From assembly GCF_002127325.2 (NCBI RefSeq), contig NC_035448.2:119058538-119122537 (forward strand): DNA of 64,000 nucleotides, in the 5' to 3' direction. Origin of the DNA: Helianthus annuus. Its lineage: Eukaryota; Streptophyta; Magnoliopsida; Asterales; Asteraceae. Below the pieces are notes generated by a model. The model did no database searches and was not told the origin of the DNA. It saw only the letters and a program-made list of their open reading frames with translations. Below are positions 42,509 through 53,036 of the stretch, piece by piece (within the stretch, counting starts at the first letter, position 1; every line of letters begins with the position of its first letter). The translations under genes were made by a program, and so were the position numbers.

Positions 42509-45500
42509 ATGGAAAAAAAACAAAGAAAGTTACGTTTCTACTGAAGCCGAGAGATGAAGGGTCGAAAAGAATGCCTGATGCGACAGAAGACGAGCATGCG
42601 GTTGTTAAGCAAAAAGGTTAGAAAGTATTGAGAACTTACTGTTAATATTAGTATTGTTAATGACGCAATATGCATTTATGCACATGTGCATTATCAGTTT
42701 TTTTTTCAAATGTTATAACTCACGCAAACGCGTTAATTTTTTGAATTCAGGTATTTTAAAGGTGGAAAAGAACGCACAAAAGGAAAAAAGCATACAGAAA
42801 CGAAAAGATGCAACTAAATGTGTTGATGTAGAAAGAAGGACTAGCAAACGCAAACACGAAGAAACAACCAAAGGTTTGGATGTAACATGTAAGACAAAGA
42901 ACAAAAGGATTGTAAGATCACGAAGACAAGTGAAAGACACCAAAGTTGATAACAATGATAGTGATGGTACGTGTTATTGAAAATAATTAATAAAAATTTG
43001 AAATGCACATGTACATTTTTTTGTACATACATTATATAACATGTGCATGTTATTATGTTGATAAACAGGTTCAAATAAAGAAGTTGTGTCACCGAAAGTT
43101 AAGAAGACGGTGAGTAAAAAGGTTACGAGGGTATCTAACTGGCAATCGATACGAACACGCATATCTCCGCATCAACTTTTGGTGGTGTTAAACACATTCT
43201 CTAAACAACAGTTGGTAGCAATAAAAAATATGGGGTTTGGAAGTATTATGAAGCTTAAAACTGACAACTTGCCAGCGAAGATGTCACATTTTGTGGTAGA
43301 CAATTTTAGCAGGAAAGATATGGCAATCAAGTTGACTGTTGGAAACATTGAAGTTAACGAAACTGTTATTAGAGAGTTGTTGGGATTGAGAAACAGCGGG
43401 GCTGTTATAGAGTATAAAAAGAAGGAGAAAAAGAAGGATAAAGAGAATGAGGAGCAGAAAGAACATAAGGATGAACAAAAGGGGAAAAATAATGATAAAA
43501 ACAGTGGGTCTGATATAGAATCTGATGTGAAAGAAGACGAAGACGAAGAAGAAGAAGATGAGGAAGTTGGGATATTGGCTGAGTGGAAGAATTTATACAA
43601 AGGGCGTACAATAACACCGAGTAGAATTGTCGATAGATTAAAAGATAACCCAACGGAGGATGGCATGATGTTTAAATATGATTTTTTGACATTGTTCATG
43701 AATACAATGGTGGAAATAAACAAAGATGGTAGATGCAAAATTGATTTTCTGAAATGCTTAGGCGAAGATGTGGCGGTTGAAGATGTGAACTGGTGCAAGT
43801 ATATTTGTGATAGCATGAAGATGAGCAAAGATGGATGGCAACGGGATAGCACGTCAAAATATTTTAATGGTGCTCTTACAATATTGGTGGTAAGTTAAGT
43901 GTTATGTTTGAAATAAGATATATAATTAATTTGAATTTTTGTATAAATTATTTTGTTTTTAGTTTGTATATATATATATATGTATATATAGTTTTCACAT
44001 ATGGTAATAATGCACATGTGCAGATGTTATATGTGGATAGAACATTGTGTGGGGACATCAATACGGTCCGAACATCGAGTCCATTATCATTCTGGACTAA
44101 AGAAATGTTGAGCAGAAGGCAGACATGGGAAATAAAGAATGGCGGTTTTGGAAAAGGGGCATTACGTGAAGGATATGTCGACACTCAAGTTGACGTGGAG
44201 CATGAAACGAAAGAGGATAGAATGAAGAAAGTGGAGCAAATGGTAGATAAGAATGAAGGCGAAAAGAAAAATGTGAAGTTTGAGGTACGTATAATGTTTT
44301 AACATGATTTATTTATTTATTTTTGTTTTTTTTGTTTTTTTATGCAATTATAAATGTGATCCAGCTTTCGTTGATTATATTGTTTAAAATAATAACTTGT
44401 ATTTTGTAGATTGTATGTGGTTGACATAGATATGTGTTAGGTTAATAGACATGTGGTGGGGCTAGTGGTTAGGATACGATGAATATGATACATGTTGTGC
44501 AACCTGATGCACATGTGCATAATGATGTGTTGATATGAACATATAATTTATGCACATGTGCATACATATAATTTATGCATATATGATATGTGCATGACGT
44601 TGTGTTGATATGAACATATAATTTATGCACATGTGCATACATATATTTTATGCATATATGATGTATACGATACATGTTGTGCAAGATGATGCACACGTGC
44701 ATAATGTTGTGTCGATATGAACATATAATTTATGCACATGTGCATAATAAGAATTTTAAGATGATTTGTGCAAACTGATGCACATGTGCATAATGTTGTG
44801 TTTATATGAACATATAATTCATGTTCTACAAGTTGATGCACATGTGCATAACCGTGTTTTATAATGTGATAAAGCTGCTGAATATATGCATAATGTTGGG
44901 TTGATATTACTAACTTTGTTTTATTGATGTGTTATTAATTAGGAGCATGTTCGTATGGTTGAAAGTTTAATGGCTGAGACATTAAGCAAAAAAAAAGTTG
45001 TTAAATAAAGAGTTGGATGATATTTGTTACAAATATCCAAAGAATGAGAAGGTTGAAGAGTTGGTGAGGGAGTATGATAGAACGTTTAGAGGTGAAAACA
45101 AAATGTCGGTTTTGCTAAGCACAAAGGAGATGGGTGACAGCAAAGAAAACAAAGTGATGGCGCGTGAAAAAGACAAAAAGGTTAATGTTAAAATCAAAGG
45201 TGGGATGAAGGTGTTTACAAGGTCAAGAAAAAGAAGTTTAAAAGATGAAGGTGATGTGTTGGACGGTGTATCAAAAAATGACGAATGTGGTGCAACGAAG
45301 GTCGATGGAGTGACACAAAACGATGGGGATATAAAGTTAGACAAAGTTATCGGTGAGACCATTAAGTGGGCAGAAACGGAAAAGAGTGTTATGAAGAGGC
45401 AAACACGTAGGAGGAAAGAAGTAGATAACACCGTACCGAGTTTTGAGTTGTTGTCACAAAGCTCGCAAAGCTCACAAAGTTCACCAGAAGCAGACATTGG

Positions 45501-47353
45501 AACAAAAGTGCATGCGAGTGTTAAAGATACAAAGGTAAACGTACATGTGAGTGGTAGAGATACAAATGTGGTTGACATGAATGAGCCATTAAATGATGAT
45601 GGAAAAACGTTATGGCAATATTTGCTGACAACAATCGACAACAAACGAAGGTATGGACGTGAATTATAATGTTATGTTATTATTTGTTGTGACATAATAA
45701 TTTAGAATTACAATCTGATGTACAAATTAATATTGTAGGGGGGAGAGCAAAAAATGTAATGTGGACGATAAAGAAATAGATGTTGAAAAGGAGAAGAAAG
45801 AGGTCAGCCTGACATTCAAGTAAGATTAAATATGCATTAATTTTTATTTAAAAATCTGTTACATATTGTAGTATAGGAAGCAATTTGTTTAGTAATGACA
45901 TAAACTTTTGTCATATAAAGCATTTAATCAGTAAATTCAGAATAATTAGGTGAGTTGTTTATATTGTTCGCATGTTATAAGGGTCTGGTTGGTTGCGATT
46001 GATTAGGTTAGCGGCTGTTGTGATTTGAAGGGTAGTTAAAAATATGGTGTAGGTATATGGGCTGATGAATTTTGGCATAAAAAATATGGTGTATAGTATA
46101 TGTAATGTATTTTATGCACATGTGCATACAGAACATAACTGATTGTGATTTGAAGGGTAGTTAAAAATATAGTGTAGGTATATGAGCTGATGAATTTTGG
46201 CATAAAAAATACGGTGTATAGTATATGTAATGTATTCTATGCACATGTGCATACGGAACATAACTGATGTAATTTATTGTGACGATTACAGCTCAACTAT
46301 TTTTGAAACCTCACATGGAATGACAACGTGCGCATTTTTGATAAACACATTGGAGGATGGGCAATGGATCTCACAAAACGTGATAGATTGTTGGGCGGCT
46401 ATTTTGAATTACGAAGAGAAAAAAAAAACAATACATCAGGGAAAAGGCGATTATGGTGTTATACGACAACTATCGTAAGTGTGTTATAATTCATGTTTAA
46501 CAATCATATTTAGGATATTTATACTTGTGTGTGACATGTATTTATGTAACGTGCAGCCGGATTATGTGTTGAAAACGAAACAGACGGAACAACAGGCGTT
46601 TACAATATTAACTTCACACTTGAAGGAGGTTGTTGAGTGTAACAATAAAATGTTGGAGTTAAAGGAATTTAACATCATAATAATACCAATGATCGAAAGA
46701 AAGCATTTCTATATAATATGCTTTGATTTGGAGAACGCAAAGGTCGAAGTTATTGATAATATGGTGAGTAGCCGCGGGTTTTATAGAATGTCAGCAGGAA
46801 GAAGTTTTAAAGAAAATGGAACGCCATCTAAAGTAGTAAGTATAGATTTTTTATATTAAATGTTATATTTGAAAATAAGGATATATGAATATGACATGTA
46901 GTAACACTAAATATTATTATGTTTTTTTTGTAGAAAAATTATATGGTTGGCTATTTGAAGAATGTTAAACATCCAAGCGCGGCACGCATGGCAGCCGCAC
47001 CGTTGACGAAGAAAAAACTGGAATGGGCGACGAGCGATAATTTCAACGATTGTGGCGTGTTTGCTATGAGGCACATGGAAATGTACAAAGGGAGTGATGT
47101 CGAGTTTGAATGCGGTTTTAGTACGCAAAAAAATATTCAAGACATGCAATTGCAAAACATGAGGATGAAGATTGCAACAAAACTGTTACTATCAGAGGCG
47201 AACGTGTACAAGGCAACGGTTATGTACCTCGCAAGAAAAGCAATACAAAATTTGGAAGATGAAAGAATGCGGGAATTGTTGGAAAAAGAGCGTGCAAAAC
47301 AAGAAAAATGTTGGGACACTCTTAGCAAATGGAAGAATGCGGATAAAGTTTGA
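42509..47353 (+). CDS. MULE-borne Ulp1-like (C48) cysteine protease, nine exons
   Basis: Exons: 42509-42616, 42751-42966, 43069-43889, 44024-44284, 44943-45650, 45739-45819, 46292-46474, 46557-46835, 46934-47353. All introns are GT..AG and phases agree, apart from a one-base problem in each of three poly-A runs (A8 at 42513, A9 at 44988, A10 in exon 7). The product would be about 1,025 residues. Exon 3 holds a folded N-terminal domain (SIRTRISPHQLLVVLNTFSK to IRELLGLRNSG) and an acidic Lys/Glu stretch. The C-terminus is a Ulp1/SUMO-protease-like domain with the triad His (46704, ERKHFYIICFD), Asp (46755, EVIDNM) and Cys (47051, FNDCGVFAM). Such enzymes cleave SUMO or related modifiers; what the element uses it for is unknown. 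Confidence 0.8.
43069..43889 (+). other. Exon 3 of the Ulp1 gene: N-terminal domain and acidic region
   Basis: The longest exon. Residues SNWQSIRTRISPHQLL to NSGAVIEY resemble the N-terminal part found in plant transposon-borne Ulp1 proteins. It is followed by a Lys/Glu-rich linker and a DEDEEEEDEE run, then KNLYKGRTITPSRIVDRL. The acidic run makes spurious minus ORFs. The reading is in phase with exons 2 and 4. Confidence 0.75.
46292..47353 (+). other. Ulp1 catalytic domain (exons 7-9)
   Basis: Exon 7 carries DGQWISQNVIDCWAAILNYEE, the start of the peptidase fold. Exon 8 has TLTSHLKEV-like and KHFYIICFDLE (catalytic His), then EVIDNM (Asp). Exon 9 has LEWATSDNFNDCGVFAMRHME (Cys) and a C-terminal helix. 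All three catalytic residues are present. The exon 7 frame needs a one-base change in its A10 run to join exon 8 in frame; the resulting join, KRRLWCYTTI followed by PDYVLK, looks like normal Ulp1 sequence. Confidence 0.82.
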
Positions 47354-48294
47354 GGGTAGTAGTAGTTCATGACACGTAGGTAGTATTTGAACATTAAACT
47401 GGTAATTTGGATTGTTTTGTTTGGTTAGGCATGTTAGATGGTTGTGTTGGGAAGGTAACAAGTTGATACAGTTATGATGCATGTTAAATTTTGGTTAGGT
47501 GTGGTTGGAATTAGATAATCATGTTACTAATAGTTGGTTGATATATTCAGAAGTTGAAATCTTAGCAAATTGGTAATGTGTAGTGTAAAAATTGTTGTGT
47601 TGGATATGTGATATGGTGATCAATGTTTGGATTTATAGTTCATATAGTTTGTTGTTTATTCACACGTGAATTAATTTGGTTACAGTAACAAGTTCGTGTT
47701 GTGTGTTGTTTATGCACATGTGAAATAATATGGTTAAATGACCATATGCACATGTGCATACAGTGTTATTAGTTATAAATGTATATGTTTGTTAAAATAT
47801 GGAATGTTACGTTGATTAGTAAGTTAAATGACCCGTATGCACATGTGCATACAGGTGCATGAATTGATATAACACAGTTGATAAGTAAGTTAAATGACTG
47901 TATGCACATGTGCATACATGTGCATACAGTATGTGCATGAAGTGATAAAACACACAGAGATTAAATGTTAAGTTTGTATATGTAATTGGGTATAACTAAC
48001 AAATGGTTTTAAATTCATACTAGTAACATGTATAATCATACTAGTAATCATACTAGTAACATGTATAATGTTAAAAAATATTATATTGATAAACAGGTGG
48101 TTTTGAAAAACGTAAAATACAATTTATAAATACATATGCACATGTGCATATGACAAGTTAATCACCAATATCAATACTGTAAGTTAAATGGGTACTAAAA
48201 AAAATAAACAAAACAAACATTAGTAGTCATAATTAGATAGTAGTCATAATTAGATAAGTTCGCTAATCATAAGTTGTAATACATAATAAATCAA
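47354..48294. other. Spacer between the convergent MULE genes
   Basis: AT-rich and non-coding. Four exact TGCACATGTGCA palindromes lie at 47747-48148, with a duplicated TGCATACATGTGCATACAG region near 47910. It presumably holds the 3' ends of both transcripts. Confidence 0.7.
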
Positions 48295-51200
48295 TCAAGA
48301 ATCACGAGCTATGTTGGATGGTTTGCGACGTCTAGTTGAACGCCTAAGGTTTTGATCAGGCTCAAAAGACTGTTCAGGTTCACGCCCAACATGTGTTTGC
48401 TCGGGTACGGGAGCTTTTTGCATAGAGACGGGGTATTCAGATGCATCGTAATCAGAAGAATTATACTCATCGATGTCATCATTGGTGTCATCGTCGGTGT
48501 CATCGAAATCAACATCAGTATCATCAGAATCAGAATCAGACGAGGCGGGTAGTCCAGCGGCGATAGCAGAAGCACGTTTAGCTGCTCGTGCAGCAAGTTT
48601 GGCAGCTTTGATTTTCTCGCGGTTGCGAGAATCATGGTCAAATACATACTTGTTGCATTTGTTGCATAAGCGGGCGGCTTTTTGTCGTTTACCGGCTTTC
48701 TTTCGTTTATCTTTAATGTTTTGACCACCGGGGCCGATCCGTTGTTTTTTGGTCCCACAACCTTTGTTTCTAATACCTTGTGGAGGATGGACACTTTTGC
48801 TTAGATTTGAAGGTATGTTTAAGATGTCACTGATGTTTGCAGTTTTTTGGACGGAACGAGGTTGAGGCTCACACGGGAACGATTCAAATACGCGGTTTCT
48901 GATGCGTCTGATCTCAGAAGATAAGGAACGTAGCTGATCAGGATTGCGTCTGAGTCGGGTTGTGCATTGAGTGACTAAATCCATTATTTCATTGTGGATG
49001 ATAGCAAACTCGCTGTTGTTAGATGAGTATATGTTAGATATGCTATGAACAACCGACGGGAGCGCATCTCGTTTCCAACGTGGAATGATGTAGTGGGACG
49101 GTATCCGTTCAATTTGGTGGTAACGGAATATACAGAATACATGTCGGCATAGGTATCCAATACGAGTGAACCCAAGACATGTACAGCTTACAGTTTGTTC
49201 AGGTACATTGAGCGACACCTGCACATATGCATAACATATATTATAAATAGAATGAATACATGAGTGGTAATATGAACAAGTTTAAATAATTGATTCAAAT
49301 ACACTGTTTGATATACGAACGAGTGAATAACATAAGATAAAATTTGATACATGCACATGTGAATAACAAAAAATTATTCAAACAGACAATAGGTATAACA
49401 TAAGACAAAGTTTGATACATGCACATGTGCATAACAAAAATTGATAAAACCAAAAAAATTAATCAAACAGACGGTTACAATAGTTGTAACATGACAAAAA
49501 TTGATATATGCACATGTGCATAATAAAAATTGATCAAACAGACATAACATGACAAAAATTGATATATGCACATGTGCATAATAAAAAATTGATCAAACAG
49601 ACAGTAGACATTTATAATATATATATATATATATATATACATTGAGGTTAATATGTAGTAATGGTATATTGGGATAAGGACATACCTCGAATTCATTGAC
49701 ATAAGACATGTTTGATTTGCAGTGACGAACAGTGTAATTTTTTACGTCGGTTGTTCCAGGACGTTCAATTGGCATACAATGGAACATGCCCATATATATT
49801 TCTTTTCGAACTTCAAGAAACATAGACCATGTATATGTTTCGGACGCGTGTGCCTCTATGCGAAGACCGGTAGATAAGCGAGGGGTCGACATGTCGCTTT
49901 TAAATTCGAGATCTCATTGTGTATGCCGTTGAGCATCGATACTGGTTTCAAAACACATTAAAAATTGAACTAATGTCTTAGTTTCTGACGAGTTGACTTT
50001 AAAACGCGCGTTTGAGCTCTCACATCTGGATGTAGTCTTCATCAAACAACACATCGGTATCTCTCTAAAATAACACGGGACCCATTCGTGACGTATAGCA
50101 AACATCTCACAAAGCCACGGATGATTGTCTAGGTGATATTCGTCCATCAACATGTGCCATCTTTCTTCAAATGTTTGTGGTGTGATGAATAAATTCCACA
50201 CCAGCTTATGTATTGACGAACGAAGAGTGGTATTATCAAGGATGTCATTTGAAATCTGTAAATGAGGAAACATGAATAATAAAAAAGTTGAATTATTTAC
50301 TCATATTATATGGTTTAATTGGAGCCGTGTTAATATAAAAAAATAGAGTGTTTACCTTGGACGGAAGTTTTCTCATTATGTGCCACATGCACAAACGATG
50401 GATGGAGTTTGTGAAAACGGTTGATACAACTTGTTTCATTGATGCGTCTTGGTCAGTGAGAACAAAGATTGGTTGTTTCTTATGTGCAGCCAGAAAGGTG
50501 TTTAGTAACCATGTATACGACTCTATAGTCTCATCGTATAACATGCCAGCGCCAAAGATAACACATTTTTTGTGGTGATCAACTCCGGTGAATGGCACAA
50601 AAATCATTTTGTATCTGTAAATAAAACATATGATATTAAAAAATTATTAATAATTTCACATGATCAAAAAATATAGTATCTTACTTGTTGGTGTCATATG
50701 CAGCGTCGAATGCACACACATCACCGAAAGCCTCATAATTTCGCAATGATACGAAATCAGCCCAAAAGAAAGATCGCAACTCATTGTCAACTATGACACA
50801 ATCAAAATAGAAATCATTAAGATTGGTAACTCGAGATCTCATGGTATGTAAGAGGATGTCTGCATCGCGTTCACCGATGAATGCACGTATGTCTCTAGAG
50901 CAATTTTTGAAATCTTCTGTTGTGCCACGAACATTTTGAGGTCCGCCTTTAAGTGATGCTTGAATGTTATGTGCAACAGTTGGGCCGATTTTGTTAAGAC
51001 TAACTTTGTGAATGAACTGTTGCTCCTCAAATCCAAGTTTCCTGTTTTGTTTTAACATGTTGGCGTGATCGCTACCAATCATGCAATGGTTGTGCGCGGC
51101 GATGAAACCATATATTTTGTATTGTTCGGTAGCACGATCAAACCTCACTTTAATACGCGCACGGCACCCGGAAACTGTGAATCGGCTTCGTCTATGTTGT

Positions 51201-52456
51201 TTCTTGGATTTATCATAAATGGTTGGAGCATTTTTGGATGGAGCATTGGGGTCAGATTCTGTGACTCGTGGTTATCCTTCTCTTGAATATAATATATATC
51301 TATGAGTGGAGATTTTCGTATTAGGATTGTCATGATACTTTTTGTTCTTCGATGTACCGATACGAGTAGAAAACCCGGATTGCGTAGCATATGTGTTGTA
51401 CATCATGACAATATCTTCCCAATGGGTAAATGTACTATTTACCACAGGAAGGTATATAACATCAACTTGAGGTATCCAATACGGGGTGCCATTAGGTGTA
51501 GCATGTATGGCAGCCGTAATAGTTCCTGTAAGAGATAATTAATAAATTAAATGATAGTGAGAAATAATTAATAAATTAAAAAAAATTGTCAATATGATAT
51601 AGGGACGAATAGTATAATTGTAATTAATATGCACATGTACATTGGCAGTTAATGTACGATGTCATAAGTTATTGATTTGCAATCATAATGCATACGTGCA
51701 TAAATTTGCATTGAAAACATAATTTGAGATAAAGATGAATAATGTGTAATATGAAGAACTTAACACAATACACATGTGCATATAACATTAAGTAATCATA
51801 TTTTCAACAAAAAACAATTGTAAACATGCAATGCAGTTAACACAATGCACATGTGCATATTGAGTAATCGTAATGAACAACATAAACAGTTGTGAACATG
51901 ATAAAGTTATGAACATGATAAAAAGGAGTATATCATTGAACAATTCACATTTTACATAAAATGGATATAAAATACCTTTAGTTTCAAACCGAATGAACTG
52001 TAAATGTTCATGTTCTGTGCTTGTAGGTGCTGTACCAGTAGATGTGGTGGTACCAGTAGATGTGGTGTTACCAGTAGATGTGGTGTCAACGGGTAACGAT
52101 TGATCAGGTAAGTTAGCAGTTTCAGAGCCTACGTTGCCTGATGTAAACATTGAATCAAGCGTCTGAATTTCAAACCCATGAAGGGTGTGTCGATTTGCAA
52201 CTGGGTTTGCAACTGTTGAAAACACAGGATTGTAACTTTCAGTTGGATTAACAGCAGGTAAGATATTGACATCAACATCAGACGGACCTACAGCAGAAAT
52301 ATCAGACGGACCCAAAGCAGAAATAGGATTTACAATGACATTAGATGGGCCGCAAAAACTAGCATCTTGATGTGGATGATATGAAGAAGATGTTGTATGA
52401 TGATCACCCGATGCAGAAGGTTCAACTCCAACACGAGATGAGTCAGACGAAGCCAT
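48295..52456 (-). pseudogene. MULE transposase, FAR1/MuDR type, five exons, two in-frame stops
   Basis: Exons (minus): 52456-51976, 51525-50685, 50614-50356, 50255-49686, 49218-48295; all GT..AG with phases 1, 0-compatible joins and one open frame of 1,024 residues except TAA at 51272-51274 and TGA at 49914-49916. Exon 1 is a Ser/Thr-rich lead. Exon 2 has a FAR1-like DNA-binding domain (YNTYATQSGFSTR ... GCRARIKV ... AAHNHCM). The MULE DDE core follows: FDAAYDTNK, VLTDQDASM and EERWHMLMDEYH. Exon 5 has a SWIM zinc finger (CTCLGFTRIGYLCRHVFCI), a basic tail and an acidic Asp/Ser stretch ending in RRSTRRRKPS. The TGA fits CGA to TGA. It would cut and insert the element; this copy is probably inactive. 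Confidence 0.88.
49686..50614 (-). other. Transposase catalytic core exons 3 and 4
   Basis: Exon 3 begins in the NKYKMIFVPFTG segment and contains FGAGMLYDETIESYTWLL and LTDQDASMKQ (second catalytic Asp), ending RKLPSK. Exon 4 contains TFEERWHMLMDEYHL (likely catalytic Glu), CYFREIPMCCLMKTTSRCES and, after the TGA at 49914, RLSTGLRIEAHASETYTWS. The sequence around the stop is typical MULE/FAR1 protein, so the stop is recent. Confidence 0.85.
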
Positions 52457-52609
52457 TAGTATCCGAAATCAGTATACCAACGACGAAATCAGTATCACAA
52501 TTGAACCCCCCATAAAATGTGTAAGTACACGCCGCCGTGAAAACGTAGAAAAGCAGTCGCCGCCGTGAATATGTAGAAATCAGTCGCCGCCGTCGTTGAT
52601 TATGCAAAA
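52457..52609 (-). promoter_or_regulatory. Short 5' flank of the transposase gene
   Basis: About 150 bp between the ATG at 52456 and the Cop2 insertion. It carries three CGCCGCCGTGAA/GTCGCCGCCG repeats (52530-52595). No TATA box is seen in this piece, so the native promoter probably lies beyond Cop2. Confidence 0.55.
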
Positions 52610-53036
52610 TGTTGGACCGTTCTTTGACCCGAAAAGTCAGTCAGAGTAGCTCATCCTCACATATAAAGGCGGAATCAGAATATGCAAGGTTACAACAGCT
52701 TGTTCTGTTAAGTTCCTTTGCTTTTATTACTTTTCTACTGAAATTTTGACAGAGTTTCGCTCCACCATACACATATCCGTTCTATGAACCGCTCAGACGA
52801 ACACCCTATATATAGACATCCTGGTTCGCTCATATGACATGCCATATGAGCGGACCTGGTACAACTTGACACAAAAGCGAACCAGTTAAGACCAAATGAG
52901 CGGACCACAATGCACCATGTACAGAAAAGCGAACCTAACTCTATTTTACATAATATTTACATTTTGACCCCCTGTTGACTAATCTTGACTTCAGACTTTT
53001 TGTAGACGCAGTCAACAGACATTCCGTGCATCAACA
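52610..53036 (-). repeat. 3' LTR of Cop2 (427 bp)
   Basis: Plus-strand ends TGTTGGACCG and GTGCATCAACA. Minus TATA box at 52807-52814. Directly upstream on the minus strand lies the inverted repeat GTTCGCTCATATG / CATATGAGCGGAC (52824-52855) and further GCGAACC / GCGGACC units to 52935. Confidence 0.92.

Larger units (their letters stand above)
41407..51857. repeat. Dispersed palindrome TGCACATGTGCA, 28 exact copies
   Basis: Start positions by hand: 41407, 41468, 41497, 41564, 41615, 41644, 42136, 42207, 42310, 42425, 42679, 44011, 44508, 44551, 44626, 44733, 44779, 44837, 46115, 46240, 47747, 47838, 47903, 48137, 49420, 49509, 49567, 51846. Most extend to ATGCACATGTGCAT. All are outside the modelled coding exons; several one-mismatch copies lie between them. 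Confidence 0.9.
40715..52609. mobile_element. Mutator-like transposon (MULE) with Ulp1 protease and FAR1-type transposase genes
   Basis: The left end probably starts GGGTGGGGTTCATGCGAGAACC at 40715. Two multi-exon genes face each other: a Ulp1-type protease (+, 42509-47353) and a MULE transposase (-, 52456-48295). The palindrome TGCACATGTGCA occurs 28 times between 41407 and 51857 and, as far as I can see, nowhere else in the window. The right end is not visible, because Cop2 inserted at 52610 and the sequence beyond it leaves the window. Ulp1 genes carried by MULEs are known in several plants; pairing with a FAR1-like transposase fits such autonomous elements. Confidence 0.82.

Noticed and set aside
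43172..43852. Minus-strand 226-residue Ser/Phe-rich ORF
   Set aside because: Mirror of the Lys/Glu-rich exon 3 of the Ulp1 gene; no domain is recognisable.
45027..45644. Minus-strand 205-residue ORF
   Set aside because: Opposite strand of exon 5 of the Ulp1 gene, which fits the splice model in phase.
41407..51857. Could the regularly recurring TGCACATGTGCA be a CRISPR-like array?
   Set aside because: Spacing is irregular, the repeat is only 12-14 bp and perfectly palindromic, and the setting is a eukaryotic transposon with introns.
52457..52609. Right terminal repeat of the MULE just before Cop2
   Set aside because: No inverted match to the left end (GGTTCTCGC...CCACCC) is found; the end must lie beyond Cop2.
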